Assembly: GCF_024139115.2 (NCBI RefSeq)
Contig: NC_085140.1
Span: 332,937,953-333,001,952, forward strand
Origin: Armigeres subalbatus
Lineage: Eukaryota; Arthropoda; Insecta; Diptera; Culicidae
Direction of reading: 5' to 3'
Length of the DNA: 64,000 bases
In this document: positions 33,568-45,005 of the stretch, one piece after another
How the letters are laid out: each line of letters starts with the position of its first letter
Numbering within the stretch: the first letter of the stretch is position 1
Made by a program: the position numbers and the translations under genes
Notes under the pieces: generated by a model
The model's database searches: none
Seen by the model: only the letters and a program-made list of their open reading frames with translations
What the model was told of the DNA's origin: nothing

Positions 33568-33727
33568 GGCATTGTCCGATTCGGTCAGTTTTCTAAACGA
33601 AACATTGGCGAATGTTTCGAATGAAACTTGTTGCGCGCAAATCGGCTAAGAGTAAGTGCCTGAAAAATGAGTGCGAACTTTTCTTGTAAGAAAATGTATT
33701 TTGGCCATAACTCCGAATCCCATAGTC

Positions 33728-34113
33728 CAGTGGTGCTCAGCATTTTGGGCGTTTTTCTCACTGATTTGCTTGTCACACAATGAAAAAAAATTTTCTTCTA
33801 TCAAGTTAGTGCTTGGGCGAAAGCTTTCAAGTATATCTATCAGCTGAAGGTATTAAAACGAATATTGGTGTTGAAATCACTCCGTACGACTTGATCAAAG
33901 TAAAATTACACTGCGGCCCGCGGGCCGCACTTTTGTTTTGCTTTGATCGTTTCGACCGGAGTGAATTAAGCACCAAAATTAGTTTCATTACCCTTAGCAG
34001 ATAGATATATTTGATAGCTTTCGACCAAGTGCTAATTTGTATGGTCAAAGTTAATTTTTACTGTGTGACAAGCAAATTGAGGAAAAAAACGCCCAAAGTG
34101 CTGAGCACCACTG
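33728..34113. mobile_element. hAT MITE with perfect 8-bp target duplication
   Basis: The termini CAGTGGTGCTCAGCA and TGCTGAGCACCACTG are exact complements, and the inverted repeats extend about 50 bp (GGGCGTTTTT, TTTGCTTGTCACACA). CCATAGTC is duplicated on both sides (33720-33727 and 34114-34121). A central GCGGCCCGCGGGCCGC palindrome is typical of this kind of hAT element. No transposase. Confidence 0.93.
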
Positions 34114-34544
34114 CCATAGTCCAATTCGGTCAATTTTCAATACGAAACAATGGGACAGCACCACCACCGGTTAAGGATAAGTGCCTAAAAATGAGTGAGA
34201 TGGTGTATGTGGCTCTTTCTTGCAATTAATTAGAATTTTTGTTTGAAACCACTTCGTGATATTTGGAAAAATATCTGAAGCTTTTGAAAATTTCACGTTA
34301 TTTGGAGAAATTTTATATTTATTTATTGCCTTCACCGTGATTTCATCATTGACATTTTATTATTTTTTAATGGAAAATTCTACTTTGCTGCATTTACATT
34401 TTTACCATTAAAAAATGTCATTTTAAATAACAGTTTTGATTAAATAACATCAACGCTTTATAAATGATGACAGTTCCGGTAAATGGAATCGTAGTGTGCT
34501 GTGCGCGAAGATAGACGTCTTTTTTCTAGGCTAATTTTTTCTCA

Positions 34545-35107
34545 TTGCAACCTAGGATAGAATGTGACAACTCAATTGAGACTGCCTTGTTGTTTTTTAG
34601 TCGGTTGCTCTGACGAGGTGGTCGCCAGTGCAGCCAAACTAATTTGGTACAAAATCTTCCAAATATCATGTATCAAAACTTGATGTTTTTCTTTCCGTTC
34701 CATCCATTATTTATGTAAGAGAAGCGAAAGGCTAACCGAGAGAAGTTTTCGCTAATGTAAATATGATTTTGAGATCAAAAATGACAGAAAGGTGAATCGC
34801 AATGCTTAAAATCAACAGTTTTAAACATTTACAACCCTTGGGAATAATTAATATGGCGTTTGCAGTTCAATATAAATTTATTTTTTACCAAAAAACTGGA
34901 ACTCAAACATTTACGTATTTTGCTTAATATCAACTTTACAAACCTGCAAAACGGCCAAACTAACAACATGCTGCCCTACGAAAAATGCGCCGCCACCAAT
35001 CGAAGTAATCGATTGTCATTTTCTACCAATCAGCAACCGGTACGATTGTGACAGCAAATCGGTACGATTTTTACTGACTACTTGGCACATCCTATCCTAG
35101 ATTGCAA
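34545..35107. mobile_element. inverted-repeat element, 563 bp
   Basis: TTGCAACCTAGGATAGAATG at the left is mirrored by TTGCAATCTAGGATAGGATG reversed from the right. The interior has no coding capacity. Confidence 0.7.
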
Positions 35108-38100
35108 CCAATCAGCCGTTTGCATACTTCTGGCTGATATATGGTAGCTAAAGCAAACCAGAAGGAGATTTATTTTAAATTCAATAGTGTTTCATTGGAA
35201 GTGTGGTGTTTGTGGAAGCGTGATCATGGAGAATAAGTGAATACTCTTATTCGCGGAAGTATTTTTTATATACAATTTTAGTTTTTACTTTATATTAGTG
35301 CTTTAATTTGATACCTATAATGTTCTGAAGACATGTGAATTGTATTGGACCTCTAGTTTTTATCTGTAATAGCGTGGCATAATTTATAATTATTCTCTGA
35401 ATTGTATACATTTTGCCTTTTTCCTCTCCCGTAACAAACAATTGCTTCACTTCAAAAATGGTTTTTGGCGACGCGGCTTAAGGAAGTGAGCAGGTGTGTT
35501 TGCACGGGGAATAGGCGATACGTGTGGTTCCCTGAAGTTAAAACTTCGGAGGATATTTGCAATAGAAAAACTAGACTTTTTTTTGAGAATGAGAATGAAT
35601 GAGAAGTGAGAAGTTGCATTCTACAAGAAAAATTACGCGGTTGACTACTATTGAACTTGATAAAGTTCGACCATTTCATTAGCGAGTTGAAGAGGGATTC
35701 TATTGGTTGAACAAATAGCAAACGAAGATGTCTTGCCCGATCTAAAAAAGTGGTGTTAATTTCGATCATTCACCTTTTTGTCTTTCGAAGTATGGGCTAC
35801 GCGAATACTCATACTCATTTACTAAACTGATTATTCATTATAATTAATAGTACAGTGACCAATTCATTCTAAATAATCAACAGTAGATATTCGAAAATTG
35901 TGGTATCGGTTATTCAAAAGCCTACCAAAAGAGTGTTTTATGTGCACATTTATTAACATTATTTCCGCAGTTCCTGAATTCAACATCAACATTTCCTTCT
36001 CAGGTATCATAACGTAGGCACGTTCCCATCAATTTGGGAGTTTTGTGCCATTGTGAATTTCTCATTTTAAATTCATTCCATTATTTTAATGACATTTTGT
36101 ACTAGCGCTTTCTTTTGACATTGTTGCATTAAACTTTATTATGAGCGATCACGAAAGGGTAGTAGAGTAATTGTTTGATGGATTTCAAAGAAAAATGTTT
36201 TTCCTGTTACGTCTGTGTGATAATAATTTCTGTATATAATTAATTTAAAACTGACAGTTCGCCACAATAAGAATCGATGTACACTTTTTAGAACAAATTA
36301 AAAAAAAAAGAATCATCACCTCCAGTAAAGATACTAATACTAACAATTAAGCAAAATCTACTTATTTTCGATACATTTCGCATTTAAAAACAATTGAACA
36401 GTTCGTCATTTATGGTGACGGCGTGTATTTGTATCCAGATACCGGTTGAAAGGATTAAATATCTGATTTATTTCATCAAGGTTGCATGGATCGCATCACT
36501 TACCAAGGTGAATCCAGAGCCATGCAATTATTTACCCCGTCCCACTTATGAGAATCCTTCCTGTGACAACTGTGGAGATGCAAAGGTGTTCTCGGTCTCT
36601 AGTAGCAACAGCTCAGCTGTCATACCAATAATCCTTCCTTTCCCAGATGACCGTAAGGACGTGGCCGGCGCCGTTATTGATCCTATAATGTCTTGAACTC
36701 TCAATCTGTGCACATTGAGGTTGGATAGCTAATCCCAAGCCTGGAACAATTTGCAATTTTGATTGTTCTGATCAATCACGGAGTAGCAACTACGAATTGT
36801 GCGGTCATCAAGCTCAAGTGCAATCAACGCTTTATAAATTGGCTGAAATGCCATGGTAATGTAATTTTTGATGTACAGTATTTAAGCTTTTGAAACAGAA
36901 ATCGGCAAAATCAATCCGCGTAATCACCGAGAATCTGAAACTTAGTCTAATCAAAGATTGTGTACGGGTTGAATTGATAATTTATCTCAAAATTCATATT
37001 TTGAAAAGTTTTTTATAGTTTACCTCCGAAAACGCTAAGCATTCGTTAGGAAATTCGAATTTCCTAGTTTTGATAAGATTAATGGCTTTTTAGGTAATTT
37101 TTATTTATGTTACAAGCTTTTTTAATTAAATCATTGTATGTTACTAAATACCTATATCAATTACTTTTCAACATTTTTATCTCAGGCGGCACATTTTATA
37201 AGTGCTTAACCTATGCATACAATTCATCAACTAATCATTGTTTTAAGCTTATATTCTTATGTTCGTTTTACCCACACAGTATGTCCATTTCACAAAATGT
37301 GATAGTTTTCCACTAAACTGATTTCAAGCCATCATAATGCCTCGATTTGAGATTCACGTCACTAGTTCAGGTCCCCAGTATTTCTATGTTTTTCATGTGA
37401 AATGACGCGATTCCTTTAGGTTCATATTAGAGTGATTCAAATTTTATCTGTAAAGATAACAAAACAGAAGAACATTGCTCTATACATAAAACCTGAGGCG
37501 AGAGAGTGAAATCTCTCCAAAATGTCAAGTGTCATTTGAAATAAATGTCATTTCAATGGCATTTACAGCAATGTTCTGTTAGGCAAAGTAATAGCAACAT
37601 TTAAGCGCTCCAACTTCGTCATACATTATGTATTGATATCGTTTCTGGAAAAAGTTTTCGGGAAATGATAAGGATGATATCAAACAGCTTGGCTGAATTA
37701 TGGTGTACTCGATTATACCATAAAATTTCAGACTAAAATGGCAACAGGAGAGAGTTGATTTATATTCTTGAGTTTCTGACAGATATGTGCACCATGACCT
37801 CAATTGTAAGCCCGCCTGCAATGTCTCTTACTTCACACGAGCATTGATTTATGTTGCACATTCCATCGTTCTGATCAGAGAATTATGTAGGTTTCTGAGT
37901 TGAAACAATGTGTTGAAAAAAAAGTCCCATGTTCCATGAAACACGTACAGCACAGCATCTCGACTGTTTTGCAATCCTTCTTTTAAATCTTTTGTTATGC
38001 ACATGTATTACTGAAATTGGGCCATTCATGTGAAGTATCGAAGCTTGGTGATTGTCGTTTTTAGCCCATCGAAATGTGGACTAAAAACTTTTTAGCCTGA

Positions 38101-38600
38101 TTGATCTGTCCGCTCTCCTTACTCTCCATCTACAACGTGATGGAAAAGTGTCTCTGCTGCAGCAACATGTGGATTGTGGAGCTGAGTGGAGCATTTGCAC
38201 AACATCCATTGAGAAAGCCGCAGATCTCCCCAATTTCGAATTCATATACGAAGTCAGCTCTCACCGCTCCAAGCTCTCCTCTCACTTGTACTCTTTCTCA
38301 TCAGCAGCCGCCCGCCGCCGATCGCCGTCCGCACATGGCAGACTAAACGCGCGGATTGCTTCGATTCGGTGGGTCTGCCCCCGACTGGCTGACTAGTGAC
38401 TAACTACTATCGCATACTCAACTCATGAACGCCGCGAGGTCGAGGCATCGCGTCGCGGAATACTTTTTCGAAAGCACACTCACTTACCCTACTATGTATT
38501 ATTGCACAGTTTTTGCCTTTCTCGTTATAGCATGGTTTTCCGAAAAGCGGTGCGTTCATTCCCAATGCAAAATCTGTATTAGTTTATATTTAGGTATTTT
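35108..38600. other. gene-free stretch
   Basis: Mostly AT-rich. A small imperfect inverted pair (AACAGAAGAACATTGCT and its shortened complement) brackets 37463-37580 and may be a minor MITE. The plus-strand frame 36394-36696 has a CDNCGD motif but no recognisable fold. The segment 38100-38400 is GC-richer and could be regulatory DNA or an exon of the zinc-finger gene's 5' region, but there is no firm evidence. Confidence 0.35.
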
Positions 38601-38609
38601 ATACGATTT

Positions 38610-38645
38610 CACGGCGAAGGATTGCCATTCTGGAGATGGCCAGGA
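38610..38645 (+). repeat. SINE head fragment
   Basis: GGCGAAGGATTGCCATTCTG and GAGATGGC match the head of the SINE at 24107 (GGCGTAGGATTGCCAATCCG, GAGATGGC). Only about 35 bases are preserved. Confidence 0.5.
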
Positions 38646-39519
38646 CTAACTAAGTTGAAAACAGGCCAGTTAAAATACAGAGAAAACAGTTTTGTTTCAC
38701 TATTCAAAAGCCATCTTCAACGTTTCCAAATTCGTCTTCAATCGAAGATATTCTGAATGCTAATTGATGTACAAATCCAGTTTAAATTATTTGTAAATTG
38801 CAAAGAATTGTGCTTCCTCGACTTGTTTTCGATCGCATTTCTGATTTTATTTCTTGAAGATCAAATCAATTGTTTTCACACAGGGCGTAGAGATTCTTTC
38901 GGATCCACGCATCAAACAACAACCACCCCAGGCAATGAGAGACATCTTCAATTTGAACAAGTTTACGCATTACAGTATCAACTTGTTTTCTTCAAGGTTA
39001 TCCAATATGTTTGTCGGTTGACTAAATAATTCAGATAGGTATCTCACATGACGAATCACATTTTATAGTTCTGGATTAGAAATGGATCGAAAATTTCCCC
39101 TTCAATAAAACTCATCGGAGACTTCGAATGCTTCGAGTACGTCTCAACGTGCAACCTGCCGTTCTGCAGTTTTGCCACATGGCACAGAACCTTTTCTGGC
39201 GCTAAAGCCTGAAATTGGAAGCATTCAATGCTCATTAAAATGGTGAAAGGCACCGTCTCCGCAAGGTGGATTAATATGAGGGTTTTGTGCACGTTCGATT
39301 CATTCACTGGCGGACTCGCGCACCACCGTCGCTGCCCCGATTTGGCCCAGATATTAATTGGAATGATCAACATTCAACAGAAAATAAAACGCGCGAGAGA
39401 GTGAAAAAGTGGGTTGATGTCAAAGCAGCGAGTAAAATAATCATCACTCCGGTCTGGGCTGGCCGGAGGTAGGCAGACGGGATGGCAACAACTGGTCGCA
39501 AGTGTGTGTTGCTCAACCC

Positions 39520-39535
39520 GAGAGGTCAGTTCTGT
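39520..39535 (+). promoter_or_regulatory. candidate initiator of the zinc-finger gene
   Basis: TCAGTT at 39526 matches the arthropod initiator consensus TCAKTY exactly, giving +1 at 39528. No TATA box or correctly spaced DPE is present. It lies some 95 bases before a strong splice donor that precedes the coding exon. Confidence 0.4.
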
Positions 39536-39622
39536 CTCAGTGTAGACTGTAGAGTGTGTCTGGCGTTTTCGTTTCGTTGCTGCTTTGAAATCACTCTTCA
39601 GTGTACTGGCGTTGGTCCTCGT
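39528..39622 (+). other. proximal noncoding exon of the zinc-finger gene
   Basis: It ends at a strong donor (CTCGT|GTAAGT, GT at 39623). The acceptor TTGTTGCAG at 39760 closes a 138-bp intron, and the coding exon starts 14 bases later. The exon start is taken from the candidate initiator and could lie further upstream. Confidence 0.55.
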
Positions 39623-39774
39623 GTAAGTGTGCTGGTTTTGCGTGCCCTTTTCCTTATAACTATTGGGAGCATCCGTCATAGGAAATATTTTCAGCTTTGT
39701 TTGCTTGGAAAAAATGTTTATTTTCTAACCAAGTCTTCATTTCTCGGTCTATTGTTGCAGGAAGTTAGCCGAGA

Positions 39775-40232
39775 ATGGACCAAACGACAGGCGGAAGCAA
39801 AGGCCGTACCGTGGAGACGATCAAAGTGGAACCGGACTTCTACTTTCCGGCGGCGGAGATGGTCATCGACGAGGACTACGATGACGAAGAACCGGAGGGA
39901 GGACAACTGCAGATGCATCAGATTAATCTGTACGACAGCCCGTCGGCCGATTCAAAGTTAGTGGGTGATATTAAGAAGTTTGAAGTGATGAGTGATGTAG
40001 AAGAAGACGACAAGGACGATGAGTTTGAGGACGAGGACGAAGACGATAGTAATAGTAACAATGATGGTGTCGGACAGGGGAAGAAGTACGAGTGTAATCT
40101 GTGTGGGAAGAAGTTCTTCAGTCCAGGACATCTCACCAGACATGGGAGGATTCACACGGGGGAGAAACCGTTCCCGTGTACCCACTGTGATAAGGCATTC
40201 ATTGAAGCGTCCAGCTTGAAGGTTCATCTTAG
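39775..40232 (+). CDS. C2H2 zinc-finger protein, coding exon 1 (residues 1-152 and part of 153)
   Basis: First of three coding exons of an 885-residue protein (458 + 1245 + 955 nt = 886 codons with stop). The start ATG at 39775 follows the acceptor at 39760. The N-terminus has a sumoylation-type IKVEP motif (residues 16-20) and a strongly acidic region (about 31-95). Finger 1 is complete (C107-H127) and finger 2 (C135-H155) is cut by the intron. The exon ends TTAG|GTGAGA in phase 2; joined to exon 2 it restores the classical linker HLRTHTGEKPY. Eleven fingers suggest sequence-specific DNA binding and a nuclear regulatory role. I do not recognise an ortholog. The following intron is 10.5 kb and full of transposon debris. 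Confidence 0.93.
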
Positions 40233-41480
40233 GTGAGAACTGTGATGGCGATATTTGGTGGCCTCGTTACGTCGACAAAATTGGATTGAAGGCTTTCTAT
40301 TCGAGCAAAAACAACGGGGTGGTATTGAGAAATCAATATTTAAAGCCCTTTGATTGTGAATATAGTTGGATTATTTCCAAGGCTTGTAATAACGTGGAAA
40401 ATTTAGTGAAATCAGAACTCGTAATATGTTCCAGTTATCTGTCAAGTACATGAACGTCTTGAAAGCTAATCGACTTGGTGTGTCATCTCGATTGATGGGA
40501 CTTTATCCATTTTTGCTGACTGGAGATCAGTAGTGGTATTTGGTATTAATCAAACCATGATTCGCCCTGTGGCCAGATACGGCAAAATCGATTCTCAATT
40601 TGAATAAAAATCTTTCAGTGTGGAACCCCACATAAACTACAAATCGGAACCGATTATTCGTGATTCGATTATCCATAAAAGAATATCTGCATCATCCCGC
40701 ATTCATCGAAAAAAAGATTTAATCCGGCTATTTTCCCTCGAAAATATTATTTTTATTCAATTTATTTATTTGCCAAACTATTTTCACTAGAAAACTACAT
40801 CTAAGAAAGACTATAACACAATTTGACTCTTTTTTCTTCTATTATACATAAGCCCATCTCGAGGGTGATAAAAACATGGAACCGATAAAAGATAACCTAG
40901 ATTGATTATTTAAAGAAAATTACATTGGCCGAGAAATTGTGTTTTCGGATTATCAAGTCTGTAATCAGTCTGTAACTGATGACTTTTGACTTTTTCGACA
41001 ACGTAGAAGTTGTCTTTAGGTTGCACAACCTGTAATTTCTATTTTTCCGCAAATCGTCGTCTTACACGCACCACGCTCTTCATCTTGTAAATATCCGTCG
41101 GAGCGATATCGAGAACTATTTTCATCGACATTCTGGAAACGTTCCCGGCCCTCCACATTGCTCCGATTTTCGGGGAGAGAACAGTGATGCAAGTCATGGT
41201 TCATCTGCCTCTATTATTATTCTGCTAGATGTTGTTTAGAAAACAATTTATTGTTTTATTTGTTTTCAATCAAAGAAAACTTGTTTGCATTCTCGTTCTG
41301 ATATCATATCTCCAACAGGTTATAGGTAAGCTGTTGGTATGAAAACAATTTCGTCGAAGTATTTGAGTGGAAGAAAGTTAATGGTTCATACGCTATAATT
41401 GGATTTATCGAAGGACCAGTAGTTGGATTTATTTTATTTATTTACTTCATAACAATCGTCACCTGACATCTGAAGTCTCA
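40233..41480. other. start of the large intron, no element recognised
   Basis: AT-rich intronic DNA after the GTGAGA donor. The minus-strand frame 41016-41204 has no motif. The repeat debris starts at about 41490. Confidence 0.5.
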
Positions 41481-41491
41481 ATAACTATAAG

Positions 41492-41638
41492 ATGGATGGA
41501 AATAAATCCGCTATTGAGAAGCTAAGTCACAGCAATTTTGAAAGCTGGAAATTCAATGTACAGATGCTTCTGATTCGTAAAGAACAAGTTGGTTGAAGAT
41601 AACCTGGAAGCAAACCTGGTAAGCCTTGGAAGATCATT
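41492..41638 (+). pseudogene. copia-type retrotransposon gag, N-terminal fragment
   Basis: The frame MDGNKSAIEKLSHSNFESWKF leads to VQMLLIRKEQ and a stop. The pattern (...KL...NF..WKF.....L.R) is that of copia gag N-termini. It breaks at the inserted element starting at 41639 and continues at 43370. Confidence 0.65.
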
Positions 41639-41718
41639 AGGGGTGATCGGGGCAATATGGGCCACCTAAGGAAATCGTTCCGAGAAGCGCCGAAAAACTA
41701 AAAAAAAACATCGTTTAA

Positions 41719-42471
41719 CCCTTTATAAGGCAGTGGCAACTATATTGCCACCAACAAATAATATGTTTTTCTATTTATTAACAAGAGCTCTACTTATCAT
41801 TTCACATGTAGTAACTTCATTTGCTTCCTAGTAACATACCAGATGAATTTGAGCCATAAAAAAATTGAAATGTCAATTTGAGAACAGTTTTTTTACGAAC
41901 AGATCGTAAGTTTCGAGTGGAAGAAGGATTTTCAGTTATAATTCGTTAAAAAAACGACAAAGATATATTTTTTCCCGTTGGTATCAATTATTTTGAATCT
42001 CCTGTGTTAGATTACTACGTGATTAGCGTGAAAAAAGCTTTGCCTTTCTGTATATTTGGTTTTTGGATTTTTGACGAAATTGTGTTTTTTTCCCAAGGGT
42101 CACTTATAATGCGTTTTCTGACTAGGACTCTTCACCAAAAAATGTAACGTACCTTGATTTGAGTGGTTCTACGTGAAACCAAATTTTTAAAAATCTTTTT
42201 ATATTTTTGTTGTTGCCTGTTTTCCGCTTGCCGGGCAGTGGCAACTATATTGCCACCAATGTTTTACCGCTTCGCGGGCAGTGGCAACTATATTGCCACC
42301 AATGTTTTACCGCTTGGCGGGCAGTGGCAACTATATTGCCACCAATTTTTCAATGTTTCTGAACTGTTTAATGTATAACAAACATACATTTGAGTTTAAT
42401 ACCATGTCAAAATTGTGTCCTATTGTTGTTTTTAATAATTTATTGGTTAGATTCGTCTGCCTTATAAAGGG
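41719..42471. mobile_element. piggyBac-type MITE with TTAA duplication
   Basis: The termini CCCTTTATAAGGCAG and CTGCCTTATAAAGGG are exact complements, and each is flanked by TTAA (41715-41718, 42472-42475). A CCC start with TTAA target is diagnostic for piggyBac. Four copies of the hairpin-forming GTGGCAACTATATTGCCAC lie inside, one next to the left end and three in a 43-bp tandem array at 42230-42345. Confidence 0.93.
42230..42345. repeat. 43-bp tandem repeat, three copies
   Basis: The unit GGGCAGTGGCAACTATATTG continues CCACCAATGTTTTACCGCTT and repeats three times with few changes. It contains the hairpin motif of the piggyBac MITE terminus, so it arose by amplification of the subterminal region. 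Confidence 0.9.
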
Positions 42472-43369
42472 TTAAATGTAGTTGACTTATACTAGAGAAT
42501 GTTACCTTTCATATTACGTCGATGAATGACGAAAAATGCGTTTGGAAATTGTTGGAATGCACTTTTGAAAATGTATTGATTTCAATGTGTGTTCCCGACT
42601 ATACGGGGCAATATGAGCCACCATTTGGGGCAGTATGGGCCACCCATCCAAAACCTTTATTTTGGCGGAAAAAGTATCGTAATATGGAAGAATATGATAT
42701 TCCTACAATAGTTGTGAGTATTCCATACCAAATAAAATTAAAAAACCGCACAACAGCGGACTGAACCGATTTGTCACTCTTCACCGTTTGAACAGCCACA
42801 TTTCAATTGGTCAATGGTCATTTTTTCTGTTTCAATCGCAGTAATGCGCTGTTGTAATTTTTCCGTAATGAATCTTACATATATGATAATATTCTTGTAT
42901 TTGACTACTGAAATTTGAACTTGTTCGCATTTTAAGGCCTGATATCTTGCTCTGTGCAGGTATGCCCATATTGCCCCATAGAGACCGGTTTTGGGAAAAA
43001 AAAGTTTTATGATAAATTCAGATTTGTATCAATACAAACATGTGTGCACAATATTCAATTTTAATATATCTTTTGATTGTGGTGTATTTTTGACCTGTAT
43101 TTTAATCAGTTTTGTGTCAAACCCTTATTTATAAACTTCAAATCTTATAATAATTTTGCCTATGCAGCGAAAATTTACATTTTCAAGTGTATTTTCATGT
43201 TTGAATTGAATTTTAATGCGGTTTTCACGTTGATGCATATGTGGAGCATCCTCTTAAAGATCATATAACTTTTACATGATAAAAATAGTCAATAAGCTCA
43301 AAATGAGGGTGGCTCATATTGCCCCGTATGTTCATATTGCCCCTACTACCCCTATCAAAAATCTAGCAC

Positions 43370-43640
43370 TACAGTTTACGCCATGTTACGCCGAGTTATC
43401 AACATGCAGTAAACAGAAGGTGATGATCTAGAAAGACGCCTTACAGAGATGGAAGATTTAGTCGGGATAAAACGACTGAAGGAGTAACCCGGGCAAGAAT
43501 TAGCTGAGCATGATATGGCAATATGCATTCCGTGTATCCAATGTAAGCATTGTCGTCAGCCGTTCAAAGCAACAGGATACCGAGAAGAGCACGTGTTGGA
43601 ACTCATCCACTTGGATTTGCGTGGACTTTTTGTCTCGAGG
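43370..43640 (+). pseudogene. copia-type gag remainder and pre-integrase fragment
   Basis: TVYAMLRRVINM then TEGDDLERRLTEMEDLV matches the middle of copia gag. After a deletion, IPCIQCKHCRQPFK and HVLELIHLDLRG match the conserved C..C...R.PF...LELIHSD junction between the pre-integrase zinc region and integrase. Stops and missing protease show it is dead. Confidence 0.7.
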
Positions 43641-43679
43641 TGTTTGTGAGCACCCCTAGGGGAACATATCGTCAACGTT

Positions 43680-43830
43680 CTATCCTGAGCGGCTGATCGC
43701 TTTAGCCTTGACCTGGGCCCACGCCAGATTCCTGTCGACTACCTTTATTTCCTTGTTGAGGCTTCGCCGCCACGAGCCCCTGAGTCTGCCTCTGCTGCGA
43801 AGTCCTGCTGGATTCCAGTCCAGCGCTTGC
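43680..43830 (-). pseudogene. RTE-clade LINE C-terminal fragment
   Basis: The minus strand reads ALDWNPAGLRSRGRLRGSWR then RSLNKEIKVVDRNLAWAQVK and a stop, the characteristic C-terminal end of RTE-type ORFs. It is 1.2 kb downstream (in minus orientation) of the endonuclease/RT part at 45006-46010, and probably belongs to the same original insertion. Confidence 0.75.
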
Positions 43831-44149
43831 TTGCATATTTTTTGTTCTTCTTCTTATTTTTAGATTGAAGAGGCTTCAGCCACCCATTGGCAGTTATACG
43901 CCTCTGTTCGTAAAAAAAACTCTCTTCTTTTTTTTAACTTTCAATGATTGGTCGTCTTAATTTTTTCCACATTTGTTTTAAATTTTTATTTTTTTCAGCT
44001 ATTCCCTTCCCGCTTTACAACCCATTGAATTTTATTACATTTTTGCACTGTTCCCTTCCCTTATAACCATTTTTGTACATTTTCTTATAACCTTACTTTA
44101 TGCTTACAAGTTCATATCTTATATTCTCAGATATTCTCCAATGTTTTAC

Positions 44150-44330
44150 GGCTCCATGATATTCTATCATTGGCCGGAAGGTTTTGGTCCATGATTTCAG
44201 CCATTTTTCCCTTATTAGCCAGAACATCAGCTCTCTCATTACAGATAATGCAGATTTCGTCTCCGTTCTTTCGTAATGTGTGCGCTCCATTAACGCTCTC
44301 AAATTTCTGTCGATATCGGTTTTTGATGGC
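44150..44330 (-). pseudogene. possible RNase H fragment of a LINE
   Basis: The minus strand reads CNERADVLANKGKM, similar to the GNERAD.LA..G motif at the end of RNase H domains in I-clade-like LINEs. The fit is short and the first Gly is replaced by Cys. Confidence 0.35.
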
Positions 44331-44594
44331 ATCGTCGATGGACCTCAGCATTCGAGATTCAACTGTCTAAGTCGAGACCATTTAATTCCACTACGTTTTG
44401 TTATCTTTACATATACGTATTTCGACCTCTCGACTTCAAGTGAGACACCCGTCGTTGAGGAGCCAGATCGTTCAGCTTACTCTGCATACCAAATCGAACT
44501 CTAAATGCTTCATATTAGTAGGCTGCCAGAGCAGCCCACGGTTTGGTACACGGTAAATCGCACCCACCATGATCACACAGCCAGATCCCCATTT

Positions 44595-45005
44595 TTGCCT
44601 TTCTCGTACAACAAAGTTGTACCGAAAGGCTATCATTTCACTCCGAAAACGAACTTTTTATATAAGTGTCGGAGACCCATAGTGTTATATACCAATCGAC
44701 TCAGCTCGACAAGCTAATCAAATGTCTGTCTGTCCGTGTGTATGTGTGTGCACAAAAGCTAAGAAAAACATTAGACAACTTTTCATATAGTAATCCTTAA
44801 CCGATTTTCTCGCAACAAGTTGCATTCGAAAGGTGGTAAAGCCTAGTTGATCACTATTGAATTTGATAACGATCGACTGTTGCGTTTAAAAGTTATTAAG
44901 AAAATGGTACGTCGAACTGTTTTATCTTCATATAAGGTTGGTGTCCTGGCTAAATGCGAGAAAGGCAGTATCACTACTCGGTGGATTAAGTTGGTTTTTA
45001 GACCT
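44595..45005 (+). repeat. ~410 bp dispersed repeat, full copy
   Basis: Begins TTTTTGCCTTTCTCGTACAA and ends GCGAGAAAGGCAGTATCACT followed by ACTCGGTGGATTAAGTTGG. It lies exactly at the 3' break of the RTE fragment at 45006, suggesting insertion into that LINE. Confidence 0.85.

Larger units (their letters stand above)
32028..34230. repeat. ~150-bp repeat unit with CCATAGTCCRATTCGG, three copies
   Basis: Units around 32090-32175, 33568-33727 and 34114-34230 share GCCATAACT(T/C), CCAATTTT(C/T)AATA.GAAACAATGG and, in two of them, GGCTAAGAGTAAGTGCCT or AAGGATAAGTGCCT. The first unit starts with an ATTAATCCACCTAGCGGTGA block that equals the reversed end of the 410 bp dispersed repeat. Two hAT elements are inserted between or within the units. 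Confidence 0.55.
41639..43357. mobile_element. inverted-repeat element with GGGGCAATATGGGCCACC motifs, inserted in copia
   Basis: The left end AGGGGTGATCGGGGCAATAT is mirrored by AGGGGTAGTAGGGGCAATAT reversed from the right. Further copies of GGGGCAATATG(G/A)GCCACC lie at 42605-42645, 42960-42980 and 43305-43345, in both orientations near the ends. Copia gag sequence lies on both sides. A piggyBac MITE sits inside. No transposase remains; the superfamily is uncertain. Confidence 0.65.

Noticed and set aside
36394..36696. 100-residue plus-strand frame with CDNCGD
   Set aside because: No recognisable fold, no good start context, no splice partner. It stays a possible unknown fragment, but I cannot support a gene.
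39056..39373. 105-residue minus-strand frame
   Set aside because: It overlaps a fragment of the dispersed repeat end near 39242-39275 and has no motif.
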